Source of the DNA: Podaxis mareebaensis
Lineage: Eukaryota; Basidiomycota; Agaricomycetes; Agaricales; Agaricaceae
Length of the DNA stretch: 64,000 bases
Assembly: GCA_018524725.1 (NCBI GenBank)
Contig: JAEUWP010000601.1
Span: 186,001-250,000, forward strand
Reading direction: 5' to 3'
Below are positions 25,040 to 36,357 of the stretch, in pieces. The notes beneath the pieces were generated by a model, which was not told the DNA's origin, ran no database searches, and saw nothing but the letters and a program-made list of their open reading frames with translations. The position numbers and the translations under genes were made by a program. Position 1 is the stretch's first letter. Every line of letters begins with the position of its first letter.

Positions 25040-27756
25040 CTAACCAAACCTTCTCTGATGTCTGAAATCCTCCCAAACCTTCAAGTGCTCACTTAAGAAA
25101 TGCTGCAACCGCTCATCCTGTGTCATATCTGGTGAGAATGTGGCAGGTTTTTCGATCAGCCCTTCTTCGTGCCGTTTCCTAAAGAGATACGTCAGTGTGT
25201 CAGCCGGCCCATTGTGGTGGATAGAGCTAAAAGGTGGGCACTTACAGACAGAGCACGCAAGTCAGCACGTCGTTATCGTCCTCGTCTGTGAACGCATCTA
25301 AACAATATTTGATGGTGCGTAAACCATCTGGCCCAATCTCATCCTCCTCTTCCTCTTCCTCTTCCTCTTCCTCATCCTCTTCACCTTCATCATTGTGCTC
25401 ATCCATGGTTTTTGTGGGCTCGGCTTGTATATCCCCGTTTGCTATTCCAGCGCCCGCTCCGTCAGCCATAGCGGTAGCAGCGATGACGCCGCTAGGGATG
25501 TCCTTTGAGGACACATCCGTATCCCCCTCAAGCCTAGGCTTCTTCCGCACTCCTGTGTGTGGTATCTCCCCTTCCTCCTCATCTCCATCGGAAATATGTA
25601 TAGATCCACGTTTCAGTGATATCACTTCATTGCCCACCACCTTCGACACCTCATCATTGCCCATTATCTCCCCTTCTTCCTCTTCACTACTAACACGAGT
25701 ACGCCCATGTTTCATCGCCTCTTTACCCATATTAACTGGGCCTCGTACTCGAGCCGTTCCAGTTTCAGATCCAGACCCGGCTCCGGGTGACCCCACCACA
25801 TCAAAGGCATGGCCAACAGGTACGTCAAGAGGTGTAACCACTTCAGGCGCTCCCTCGGATGGTACAGCTGAATTCCTCGAGCTCGATGGCGTGAGATTTG
25901 GCGTTTCCAGACGATCGGCGTTTGTTTCATTTTGAGTAACAGGCGCTGGTGAGGGTGGTTGATCCTGCGAAGGTAAGGATGGTGCCTGGGGTTCGGTGGG
26001 TGGCGTGTTGGTGAGATCGATAGTGGACGAAGAGGTTTGTGCAGTCCTTTTTGATATCGAAGGTGCATGTGCAAAGGAAGGAAGGTTCGTAGACGTAGAC
26101 GGTGAAGATGGTCCCATAACCGAAGCTGTAAGCGGGGGCAGCAACTTTCCGGGCGGGCCAATGGGCACGACGTTCACCCCAAACCCAGGGGGTGGTTGTG
26201 GATGCACGACAGGTATATTCAGAGGAGAGTTGATCATGACAGAGTGGTATCGTGGGCCAGGAAGGGTGCTGCTGTTAACGGGGCTGGCATATGGTGTGGA
26301 CGGTGATGTAGGTAAAGTGGCAGATATTGGGTTTTGTCCAGGTAGCGCGGATGGTGCGGATGCTTGTCGTCTCGGTGGCATGGAGTGTAACTGGGTATGC
26401 ATTGTGGTATTTGCGGCCGTCGGTATTGATGATAGTGGTGTATCCGGGTTAGGGCTGCCATTCGTCCATCCGTGGACGACTGGTTTCGAGCCAGGCAACC
26501 TGAATCCTTGGGGGTCGATCTACACGGAGTGACATTCAGTGATTATATATATGGTCGGACCTCATATACGCACCTCCATTATATCGTTTGAATGTCTCGA
26601 TGAGCTCGATGATGGTCTCTGCATCGACATGAAAATCTTCAGGTAAACTGATTACTGAGAGGTTATCAGAAACTGTACCGATATTGTTGGAACTGATATC
26701 GTAAAGAATGAGTCTTTGACAAGGACTTCGTCTAAAGCTAGACTTACCAGATGTTTTGTGGTTTAACAAGACCTGATTTGCTTGCATAAGTGATTGAATC
26801 CCCGAGCTTGCATTTGGAGTGCTCGGTTGGCTTCTTGAGATATTTAGCATAGGTACTCCGGACATGTTGGGTATAGAAATATGAGGACGAGCTTGGCGAG
26901 AAGTGGCAGTCTGCGCTCGAGCTTGCTGTCCGGTAATGATTTGTCTTCCGGGAAGTGCATTCTTCTGCCCGCGAGCTAGAAGTTGCTGTTGTTGCTGCTT
27001 CTCTAAAGCTTCTTGAACGGATTGTGGTATAGATGGTTTAACCGCACTCGACTGCCCGCCGGCCATCATCCCATTCTGTTGACCCGAGACTACAACCTGC
27101 TGTGGTGGTTGAGTTGGCAACGGCGGTTTTTCCAGTAAGAAAATCTTCTGCAGCGTCACGATCTGCTGCCTCAGTTGGGTGCAACAGCCCTGCAATCGCG
27201 CGTATTCCGATTGCAGACGTGCATATTCTGGATGTCCGGCCGCGAGACTCGCCTCCCTGTTCAAAGTCTCTTTATTCTCCCTCTGCATCGCCAAAACCTG
27301 CTGCTCCAACGAGTGGATCGTGCCCGTGTAGAATCGCTCCGCGATAACCTGCTTCTCTTGAATGGTTTTGGCCATACGCGAGAGCCGCTTGTTATCTTCG
27401 TACAACTTCTTGTTCTCTTCCTGGAAGTGGTTAACGCGATTCTGGAGCTCGGCAAGTTTATGTGCCATCCCAGGGCGATAATTGAGTTCTTGCAGACAGC
27501 CGTTGGCGGTCCGTGAAAGTATCTCAATGACCTTTGTTCGGAACTCGGGTGTTGTGAAATGTGTCTGAATAGAAGTGGGACTTGACAATCAAAGAACACA
27601 CCCAGCGCGACCGAAAAAAAAGAAAGACCAAGATTCAGTCTGAGTAAAAAAGAAAAAACAGCGAGAAAGATCAGAGCACAGAGACACGACTTACCTCCTA
27701 TTGAGATCCCCGCTCGTATTCTGATGGAAGGTCCCCGCGTGAGGTTGGGTGGTCAT
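25040..27756 (-). CDS. Coiled-coil protein with acidic tail and C-terminal Cys/His cluster, function unknown
   Basis: Exons 27756-27695, 27580-26574, 26506-25246 and 25178-25040 give 822 residues. I do not recognise a named family. Residues about 25-150 form a coiled coil (LAELQNRVNHFQEENKKLYE, MAKTIQEKQVIAERF, YARLQSEYARLQGCCTQLRQ). The middle is Gln/Ser/Pro-rich and disordered. An acidic run (poly-Glu, 25340-25390) precedes a folded-looking end: LRTIKYCLDAFTDEDDNDVL, TCVLCLKRHEEG, then QHFLSEHLKVWEDF. The C-x2-C and H-x4-H spacing suggests an atypical zinc finger, interrupted by the last intron. Two introns use AAG acceptors; alternatives break the frame, so those joins are less secure. A role as an adaptor or transcriptional cofactor is only a guess. 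Confidence 0.75.
25340..25390 (-). repeat. TCC/TCT trinucleotide run encoding polyglutamate
   Basis: The plus strand is an almost perfect TCCTCTTCC repeat, read on the minus strand as GAG/GAA codons for about 15 consecutive acidic residues. Confidence 0.75.
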
Positions 27757-28605
27757 TTTGGGAGTGTGCACAACGCGGATGAAACGAGGATCCGGGGACG
27801 CGTCCCAACGATGGATTTGCACAATCAAGTCCCTCAGCTAATGCCGAAAGCCCAATTTCATTTCGGTCCTCGCGGCCCGCTGCTGGACGGTATTAGGCCG
27901 AACACGTGGAGTTCATGTCTACCCCCGCTGAATGCGCCTCGCCCTTCGCGTGAAACACAAATTGAGAGGCGTGTGTCGTGAGTGGGAGAGTTTAAAAGAA
28001 TGGTTGGAGTGTTTGAGTTGTGATGTGACTAAACTCCTGATCCCAGAACAAATGAGCTTTCGGCGGTGGCTTGCATTGCCCAGAATTCCGGCCGGCATAT
28101 TTGCTATTCCAGGTTTAGCCTACCTCCCTTCCAAGGCACTACAAATAAATAGACTTTTCGGGGCAATTTCCTTCCCGTATATACTTAGGTCGTGTGCTCG
28201 GAGCATACATAGCTTTGTTGGAAAACCGAACTACAAGAATAGCGCACGGAAACATGCAACTGCCGTGGCCGTTGGCGAAACCTTTAATGCGCTCCAAGTA
28301 GACTACGCTCCCCATCGTGGAGAACTCCAAACAGTCCGCCATTATGTAAAAGTGTAAAAGTACATTGATAGGTACAGGTGCTGCTAAACTTTTGTATGCA
28401 GGGTTGTAACACTTCAGGAAAGCATAATATAGTCCCAAAAGAAAGATGAAGGTATGGATAGTCCAGGGATGAGAACACCTCAATTCATACAGACACATAA
28501 TTCAAAGGCATAAGGTAAATGCGAAAGAAAGAGCAAGATGGAAGACAAAGCAATTCCACCCATGTCAACGAAAGCCGAGCTATAGAACAATCAAATATTT
28601 TATAT
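27757..28605. other. Intergenic region, no supported gene
   Basis: About 850 bp between two minus-strand genes. It should hold the coiled-coil gene promoter and the 3' UTR of the downstream mucin-like gene. Open frames such as 27932-28357 have no motif and no upstream exon. No repeat is evident. Confidence 0.45.
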
Positions 28606-29372
28606 CTATCCGTTAGCAGTAGGAGGGATAGGCGGCCGCGGTATTGTAGATGCCGGTGGCGCGCCTTCAAGTTGTCGCGTGGGAAGAGGAGGCGTTGAGG
28701 GGGGGCTAGCGGTTGAAACTTCAACATAACCAGAACGTTGGGGTGGTGTTGCAGTTGAATTGGTGGACGTGACGGTTTCATAAGTTGGGGGCGGGGGAAA
28801 GTAAGGAGGGACGGGGTCACCCGTAGGCGAACGTCTGAGCGCGAGGGGGTTACGTTCCAACTCTTCCAATTCTCGCTCCAACTGGTGTCGGTGCAGCACG
28901 GCGGCAATGCGGTCGCGCTTAGGTGTCTTATTATAGACATAGCAACAGCGTAGGCAACTGATTATGACAGCCAGTCCTATAAGCCCTCCGAGGACCTCAA
29001 AGACGATGACGATAGGTTTTTGAGAGGAGCGACGTTCATCACGTGGGCGTTCGTCGATGGCCGTAGGCGCAATTGTGATGGTGCGAGTCCTATGGTGTGT
29101 AAAGTGACCGGGCGGCGGAGTGAGAATTGCAAGCGAGGCCTTGCGGGATGATGTTGGACGATGGAAGGTTGAGCGGCCTCTGGTAGTGGTGGAATTCGAA
29201 GTGGTAGTTGCATGAAAAGAGATAGAAGGCGAAGAGGGATCAACGACTGTGGATGTCGGCGCGGCAAGTGAGCTAGTCAGAGGTAAGCACACAGGAAGGA
29301 TGATGGTGCAGGACGCGGGACGAACCAGATGCAAGGATAGAGCAAAAGGAAGAGGATGAATGAGTATTGCAT
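28606..29372 (-). CDS. Mucin-like type I single-pass membrane protein with PPxY cytosolic motif
   Basis: Exons 29372-29326 and 29272-28606 give 237 residues. The first exon and the join yield a clear signal peptide, MQYSFILFLLLYPCICSLAA; without splicing the upstream frame has no ATG and no signal sequence. The ectodomain (about 24-95) is rich in Ser and Thr and likely O-glycosylated. The transmembrane helix is PIVIVFEVLGGLIGLAVIIS, followed at once by CLRCC, a possible palmitoylation site, and a basic stop-transfer (KTPKRDR). The tail has a heptad-like RHQLERELEELER and the proline-rich PPYFPPPPTYETV, whose PPTY fits the PPxY motif bound by WW domains of Rsp5/Nedd4 ligases. The function is unknown; a cell-surface sensor or ligase adaptor is possible. 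Confidence 0.78.
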
Positions 29373-29780
29373 GACGTCTAGGTGAACGAGCTTTGTGGCA
29401 TGAGTTTTTTCGTGTCACAGTCCATCCATTGCACAGGAAGTGGAAGTTAGGCCCGTTTAAGGGACAATCTAGGTTGTGACAAGAAGCAGGAACAGTGTTG
29501 GGTTAGTAGGCGCCGGAGACGCGCTAGAGCTGCGGAGATGAGGTGCGAAAATCATCCTGCTTCCAGATAAGATTAGATAAACCGTCGCCAGGAACATCGT
29601 TGATTATGTGATCAATGCGGTATTTCTGGTTTTCGGCCGGTGCACGTGAATAAGATTTGGAGAAATGGTACCCAGGTCCTGCTCGGAAATGACAACTCCA
29701 GACTCCTAACATAACTTATAACCTTTCTGCTCACTCATTCCTTGTTCTTCCTCCTTCCCTGCTCCCATCCTTTCCCTGCG
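29373..29780. promoter_or_regulatory. Divergent promoter region, mucin-like gene / RIB1
   Basis: About 400 bp between two outward-facing genes. An open frame continues upstream of the mucin-like gene in part of it but lacks a start. The last ~70 bp before RIB1 are CT-rich. Confidence 0.4.
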
Positions 29781-31346
29781 ATGCTGGCTCTCCACCAATC
29801 CTCTAGTCCCGTCGAGACCTCTGATCTTGCCCTCCTCGACCTCCTCACAGGTCCCGCTCGTCCAACTGCCAAATCTATCCTACCACGAAGGGACTCGGCC
29901 CTAGATCCTCTCCTCCTCGCAGCTGCAGCCGCATCAGGTCCCCACGTCACCCGCAATCACTATCATCATGACTTCTTCCCGGGTGTCATGGTCCCCCAGG
30001 CGGAAGGCGCTTGGGACTGGGCGAAATGGACAGGCGAGGATGCTGCGAACAAAACGGAAAGGAAGCGCCTTGCCTACGTGAGCAGGCAGGCGCCACGCCG
30101 TCAACGGTTAGGAATGTCTACGAATGACAAAGAAACAAAGGAGAACAATATTTCGCGTGGGATGGATCCACTAAAGGCAGTCGACAATCTCCCACCCACT
30201 CCCAAAAAACGTCGTTCATCGCTCGTTCCCACACAGAATAACGTCGTCCCCGAGGAAATTACTCATAAGCCAACACCAATCGTCGACGTGCTCTCGTCAT
30301 CAGCCAAGCCGCTTACAGATGCAAAGTCCCACGTCGAGGTCAAGTGTATGGCTCGAACTCGCATACCAACGCCACATGGACCGGCTTTCCTCCATCTCTA
30401 CCACAATAATCGTGATAGCAAGGAACATCTCGCGATTGTCATCGATCCTGCCCAATTTAGCGATGATCCCACACCGGCTCCCCCCATTCGTTCACGGTCG
30501 CTTGATGCTGTCTGGAGTGAAAACGAGACAGAAATGGACCGTATTACGCGAGGTGCCTATGTTGGGCGATTGTCTCCGACATCGCAGCGAGCATCTGATC
30601 CGTCATCTGCCACCCCTGCATCCTATCAAATCAACAACGCCTCTATCCCCGCCCCGTTAATCCGCATCCATTCTGAATGCTTCACAGGCGAAACTGTTGG
30701 GAGCATGCGATGTGATTGCGGTGAGCAGTTAGATGAGGCCATCAGGCAGATATCCCAACCTATCCCCGTTTCGTCTTCCGATCCGACTTCCAACGCCGCC
30801 ACAATTCCCGGCCGCGGCGCCATCATTTATCTCCGTCAGGAGGGCCGGGGTATTGGACTGTTGTCCAAGATCCGCGCCTACAACCTCCAGGACTTAGGCC
30901 ACGACACCGTTACTGCCAATCTCATGCTCGGGCATAAGGCGGACGAACGCGGTTATGAGATCGCTGGTGCCATTCTCCGTGATCTTGGCCTGGGGTCGCA
31001 GGATGCGACGTCGGAAGGGGTCCGATTATTGACGAACAACCCTGACAAAGTTGAGGCTTTGCAGAAGGAAGGGATCAAGATAACAGAGCGCGTGCCTATG
31101 ATACCACGAAGTTGGCAACAGCGCAAGCAGAAAACCGAGTTGAAGAAGTCGGTGGAAGAGGAACAGGACGCAATCACACGACAGCAGAAGGAAGCGAAGG
31201 AGAGGATATCAGGTGCCACGCTCATTGGTGGCAACGCTGTACATGGGGAGGATCTCGAAAAATACCTGCGGACGAAAGTCTTGCGTATGGGGCATATGTT
31301 ACCCTTGTGGCTTGAAGATACCGCTTCAGATTCACCTGTTTATTGA
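29781..31346 (+). CDS. RIB1: GTP cyclohydrolase II, first step of riboflavin synthesis
   Basis: The enzyme opens GTP to 2,5-diamino-6-ribosylamino-pyrimidinone phosphate, formate and pyrophosphate. A single uninterrupted exon encodes 521 residues from ATG 29781; the frame is open further upstream but only with non-ATG codons. The N-terminal ~200 residues are a fungal extension. The catalytic part carries the zinc-binding region HSECFTGETVGSMRCDCGEQ, with Cys ligands in ECFTG and RCDCG, then YLRQEGRGIGLLSKIRAYNL, DLGHDTVTAN, LGLGSQDATSEGVRLLTNNP and KVEALQKEGIKITERVPM. All are in the expected order. A charged C-terminal helix follows. Absence of introns is unusual among its neighbours. Confidence 0.95.
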   Translation: MLALHQSSSPVETSDLALLDLLTGPARPTAKSILPRRDSALDPLLLAAAAASGPHVTRNHYHHDFFPGVMVPQAEGAWDWAKWTGEDAANKTERKRLAYVSRQAPRRQRLGMSTNDKETKENNISRGMDPLKAVDNLPPTPKKRRSSLVPTQNNVVPEEITHKPTPIVDVLSSSAKPLTDAKSHVEVKCMARTRIPTPHGPAFLHLYHNNRDSKEHLAIVIDPAQFSDDPTPAPPIRSRSLDAVWSENETEMDRITRGAYVGRLSPTSQRASDPSSATPASYQINNASIPAPLIRIHSECFTGETVGSMRCDCGEQLDEAIRQISQPIPVSSSDPTSNAATIPGRGAIIYLRQEGRGIGLLSKIRAYNLQDLGHDTVTANLMLGHKADERGYEIAGAILRDLGLGSQDATSEGVRLLTNNPDKVEALQKEGIKITERVPMIPRSWQQRKQKTELKKSVEEEQDAITRQQKEAKERISGATLIGGNAVHGEDLEKYLRTKVLRMGHMLPLWLEDTASDSPVY

Positions 31347-32118
31347 TTACTTTATTTCTCGCCCGATTCTCGGGCTACCACACCGTTAGTTTATACCTTT
31401 CTACTGCTTGATTCTTAAATTTAGTGTTACGATGTTGTTAGGATTAGGAACATTGTTGCATCATCAAATCTCTAGAGGGTTTGTAGCTAAAGGATACAAG
31501 ATGGGATATTTATAGCATGGTACCAAGCACGCATACAATCTATATCCTTCTATATCACCATAACGCCCTCTAGACAGGTTGCTTATGCAGGCTCTGTTAA
31601 ACTCCATGTTCATCGATTTCAGTATATGAATATGGAGCCCCGCACTCAATAATTCCGACAGATCCGACCCCACACGTTCGACCTCCGATGTTCGGCCAGC
31701 AGCACAAAATCCAGCAGAAAAACATCTCCAATAAATCTGCGGAAGCACCGCTACATCCACTCTGCACCCACAGCTCACCAGCCTGAGCAGTTGCGTAATT
31801 TGGCGCTAAGGTTCAAGGCAAGAAGATCCTACGGTTGTCAGGGTCATATTAGACTGCAACGGTGGCGCTTCCGCAGGCCAAACCCAAGACTTCAGCATTT
31901 CACTCTCTTCCTTTCCCTCACTTCATTCGTCTCACCTGCCTCTCAAGCTATCTCAGTTTCATATACTACGCCACACCCGCTGCTGACCGTATTTCTTATA
32001 CGGTCCAAGCAGTTCCTACTTGCTCCCAGACACACAGTCGTTCCCTACCCGTTTCCCCTCTACCTACCTTCCCCTTCTCTTCTTTATTTTTAGGCTATCT
32101 GAAGCGTAGTTGATCATC
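31347..32118. promoter_or_regulatory. Upstream region of the GH17 gene, with a pyrimidine-rich tract
   Basis: The stretch holds the RIB1 3' UTR and the GH17 promoter. From about 31900 to 32093 the plus strand is strongly enriched in C and T, ending about 25 bp before the ATG; CT-rich leaders like this are common in expressed fungal genes. No coding frame or repeat is supported. Confidence 0.5.
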
Positions 32119-33927
32119 ATGCAGGAAAAATACCAGAATCTTGATGGAATGGCATATGCGCTGGAGCAGGAGAAAGCGCGACGGAGGAAGTCGAGGTGGA
32201 TTGTGGGTTCAACGCGCTATTCACTCGTCTACTAATAACCCACCCACCATTTCGTCTCTCCTTCCCCGTTTGCAAATTTTAGGTCATTTGTTCACTCTTC
32301 ACCCTCCTTATCCTCGCCGGCGGAGGCGTGGCTGCGTGGTATTTCATCAGCCACCGGAATGGCAATAGCTCGACGCAATCCAACCCCGACAAATCCGGCA
32401 GTGGTAATACGAATGTCGATATTGGCGATGATCCTAGCAAGTTTGAGAAGGACCCACGGTTGCGCAGGTCGTTCTATGGTATTGCATATACCCCCGAAGG
32501 TTCTCTCATGCCCAATTGCGGGAACAAACTTGGTACGTTGTTGCCATGTCGGGTGTGTTCTTCGAGGACTCTCAGTGCTGACCTCATGAACAGAAAATGT
32601 TATCAAGGATATTCAAGTGCGTCCTGCTTGTCCTCATCCACACACGTTTAATCTAACTTCATAATCCCCTCTAGCTTCTCTCTCAACTGACAAGCCGCAT
32701 CCGCCTCTACGGCTCCGACTGCAACCAAACCGCCCTTGTTGTACGTCATATTCACCCTCCTAAGTTTCGCATGTTCTAAATTTACCTTTTTCGCCTTCAT
32801 TGGCGGATCTTCAACTCCATATGTACAGCTTGAAGCGATCAAACAAACCAAAGTCGAGATGGAAGTTTACCTTGGTAACTATGTTGTGCCCGACGACAAT
32901 GCGCCGTACCAGAGGCAACGCGCAGCTATCAAGGAAGCCATTGAGACATACGGTCCTGACCACGTTGCGGGAATCACTGTCGGTAATGAGTTTATGCTCA
33001 AGTATGTTTTCGTAGTTTCGAATGCGGTTGTTCGATGGCTTATATTTCGTCAGCTACCTTACCGCCCACCAATCCAAGGACCCGGATAGCCCCATTGGTC
33101 AACAAGGTATGTAACAACGCAGTTCGAGGGGCATTTCCCTGTCACTAACATTTTTTTTATTTGTTAGGCGCTGCCATCCTCAAGGCTGACATCGATGATA
33201 CACGCCAAATGATTGCAGACATGAAGCTTTCTAAGCCCATTGCCATTGGTACCTCGGATGCCGGAAGTTTCTTTAACAAAGAGGTTCTGGCTTCCGTTGA
33301 TTATGGCGTTCGTATCCAGTGTCTTCCCAGAAAATGAGCTGGAGAACGAAACTGACGGTTGGAAACAGATGTCGAACGTGCACGCCTGGTTCGCAAACAC
33401 GACGGCCAATGATGCTGCCGCCTGGGTCTTCAAATTCTTTGATGAGACTAATGTCCAACCTGCTTCGCAACTTGCCAACAAACCCAAGATGTACATTGCT
33501 GAGACCGGTTGGCCCACGGTATGTCATTGTCTTACCATACTTGGGAGAAGAAGGCTAATTCTTCCCGTCCTTAGAAATCTTCGGACGCGGGCAATGCAAG
33601 CAATGGAGGCTCTCCTGCATCCGTCCCAAGTCTTCAGGTGAGCACACCTCAGTCACGAAAATGATTATTTGCCGAGCGTCATCACATCAGACTTTCATCG
33701 ACAACTTTGTATGCCAAGCCAATTCTCAGAACGTCGGATACTTCTTCTTTGAGTTCTGTGATGAGAAGTGGAAGGATGATATTTATGGTGGCGTTGAGGG
33801 TTGGTGGGGTCTCTTCAACGGAGAGTAAGTTCGCCAAACTTTGCTTTGCCCAACCTCCCTTCTGACTTGACTGCTTCTCAGCCGAACCCTTAAGGATATC
33901 ACGATTCCAGACTGCCCCCCGCCTTGA
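32119..33927 (+). CDS. GH17 glucan 1,3-beta-glucosidase-like enzyme, N-terminally membrane anchored
   Basis: GH17 enzymes act on beta-1,3-glucan of the fungal wall. Eleven exons (32119-32202, 32283-32532, 32594-32616, 32675-32740, 32829-33001, 33054-33106, 33168-33307, 33369-33518, 33575-33637, 33691-33824, 33882-33927) give 393 residues. A basic cytosolic start (KARRRKSRW) precedes the signal anchor IVICSLFTLLILAGGGVAAW. The barrel begins FYGIAYTPEG and runs through SRIRLYGSDCNQTALV. The proton donor Glu is in GITVGNEFML and the nucleophile Glu in MYIAETGWPT; both are present. GYFFFEFCDEKWKDD and VEGWWGLFNGDRTLKDI close the fold, with no GPI signal after it. Exon 3 is only 23 nt. Confidence 0.93.
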
Positions 33928-34626
33928 GGCGCTTGAGACCTCGTCTTTCCTGCCTCCATAATGACCGTCTATTCTTGATCGAGTATTACTACGCTTTTCC
34001 ACGGACTACAATGGGGAACCTGCCGCTCATTTGAAATCTGTTCATATTAGCTTGTGGTGAAATGATATTTGGACATTTGAGCTAGCTCTCTAAACTCTTG
34101 GAGTGGTTGTATGCTGGAAGACGTTACCTAGGTATGAGTGACACTGAAGACGCGGTGCTCTTGTTGTCTAAAAGTCGATCACGACCCAAATCCCCAACGC
34201 ATCGCAAACTCGTTTACATGAGAGATTTTAGTAGGAGCGAAAGTAAAGGTGCTTGATAAGGCAAATGGCGAGGATGTCTTCGCACGAGTTGAAGGCTGTT
34301 GCATGGCAGAATGTGAATTGCAAACTCGGGATGAAATGATGTTGGCAAGAATTGAAATTGGTGACTGGTGTGGCGCACTGGTGGCGCCACCATAGCTGGT
34401 CGGAAACGAAAAAGAACCCAAGGAGCTGGTGACCGAGAATGACCGCTTTAACCAGCCGGATGCTATCCACAGAATGGAGTCTCCGATCTCGAGTTGCTGT
34501 CGGATATTATTGCCAGATTCTGCGAAAAAGAATTCGTCGTGACGAGCTGAGAAAAAAAGAAGTACACCAGCATCTACTGGGCTATTTTCTTGGCGAGTGT
34601 TCACAGGACGGGCACAACCCTCCAGC
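33928..34626. other. Intergenic region, no supported gene
   Basis: About 700 bp between two plus-strand genes. It should contain the GH17 3' UTR and the promoter of the M24 peptidase. Minus-strand frames at 34179-34637 show no motif. Confidence 0.45.
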
Positions 34627-36151
34627 ATGTGGTACATTCTTCAGCTATTGCTCTTGTTCTTCGTACCCTGGATCCTCGGCTCATGTAGCGCGGAACATCC
34701 GAAGGAACCTGCACAGTATCAGGAGCTCCCAAGTCTAAGGGAGCAGGCCAAGATCGAACAGGCATGGCAGGCAGAACGAATAGCACGTATCCCGACGCTG
34801 TTGCGAAAACATAATGCAGACGCATGGCTGGTGAGTTATTCAGCTTAATGGCATCAGTATGGTGTTAACAGGAATGCACTCCCGGAATCGCAGATGGTCC
34901 AAAGAGAACATGCTGAAGACACGATATGGTGGTCGATGAAGAATGCAACGGCATTTGATTCACACCGACGGACTGTTGTCCTCTTTCACACTAACTCCTC
35001 CACTACTGCGGGGCTGCCGAATCCAATCGTTTGGGTTGATAATACTGGCCAAGTATGGCCCGAACTGCGGGCAACCTTTGAAGAGCATGACTTTCGGCGG
35101 ATTGTTGTGAATACCGACCGGAATATCGCCTTTGCGGGTGGTCTTCACGTAGGGGAGTACGAAGTCCTGGCGGAAGAGTTGGGCGAAAAGTGGACCGAGA
35201 GGATGGTGAACGAACCCATGCTTGCGATTGAATACGTCGCAACCCGGGTTGATGGTCATTTGCCATATTATCGGAAGCTACAAGAAATTGTCTGGGCGAT
35301 GCTGGAGGAGGGATTTTCTCATAAAATTATTCAACCTGGAACCACTTCAACGGAGGTCTGCTCCCTTCTCAGTCGGTGTTCATTCCTTTGAACTCAAGAA
35401 AGTAATAGGACCTTTCGTGGTGGTTCAGGGAGAAAATCCAAGAACGAAATTTAACTACTTGGAATCAACCCCGAGTCTCCGTTCTTGTCGAAGCCTCCTA
35501 TCCGGGCTGGGAAGGCACAGACGACATAATTCAAGAGGGAGATATCCTCCACATCGATTTTGGTATCACAGCGATGGGACTCAATACAGATACTCAACAC
35601 ATGGCGTATGTCCTCCGGACAGACCAAGATCTACCCGAGGGGGACGCCCCACAAAGTTTGAAGGACGGCCTCAAGAAGGCAAATAGGATGCAAGATATTG
35701 TGCTCGCCAACATGAAACCGGGTACTACGGGAAACCAAGTCCTGCAGCAATCCTTACAGCGGATGAAGAATGAAGGGATTGAAGGCCAGATTTATTGTCA
35801 TCCCATTGGTGATTGGGGACACGATGCAGGGGCTGTAATTGGTATGTTCAACCATTGCACCGACTGGAGAGTTTCTAAAGGACGACCTAAACAGGCTTCC
35901 TTAACCTGCCTCAGTATGTGCCTGTTATTGGAGAGCTTCCTCTCCTCCCGAACACATATTACAGTATTGAACTCTACGCATATCATTTCGTGGAAGAGCG
36001 GAATGAGACCATTCGGTTCCGTATCGAAGAAAATGCCTACTGGAACGAAGACGCACGATCATGGCAGTTTGTCAGGGGAAGGCAGGAGAGGTTTCACCTG
36101 GTAGACAAACGGAAGGCTTTCACGGGTTCTTTGGTAGTTCAAAGTCCATGA
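34627..36151 (+). CDS. Secreted M24 metallopeptidase (creatinase/Xaa-Pro aminopeptidase fold)
   Basis: Exons 34627-34830, 34894-35355, 35409-35841 and 35895-36151 give 451 residues. A signal peptide (MWYILQLLLLFFVPWILGSC) is followed by a creatinase-like N-terminal domain (IPTLLRKHNADAWL). The M24 metal ligands can all be placed: Asp in LHIDFGITAMG, Asp in NTDTQHMAYV, His in CHPIGDWGHDAGAVIG, Glu in YYSIELYAYHF and Glu in RFRIEENAYW. The pattern is that of the fungal secreted M24 group rather than cytosolic prolidase. Substrates are probably peptides with proline at the second position; that is inferred from the fold. There is no GPI or retention signal at the C terminus (SLVVQSP). Confidence 0.88.
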
Positions 36152-36357
36152 CTGTAATAGATATAATCCTATTCTCTCCAATGGACTACTGGCTTTCGAT
36201 CGTCAACGCGTCAACGAAGAAGGCTAATAATCGTGTATTATCCACAACTATGAACAACGAAAACATAAGGGCAATGAACATGACGAACAGCGAAACATGA
36301 TGGTCCGAGCGAAACGTAGCAGGAAACCAGTCCACACCGCTCTAACACTATGCATGA

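Noticed and set aside
24696..25076. Minus-strand frame with hydrophobic stretches (AAIIIIGGSCW)
   Set aside because: It overlaps the last exon of the coiled-coil gene in another frame and continues into its 3' region; no independent start or splice support.
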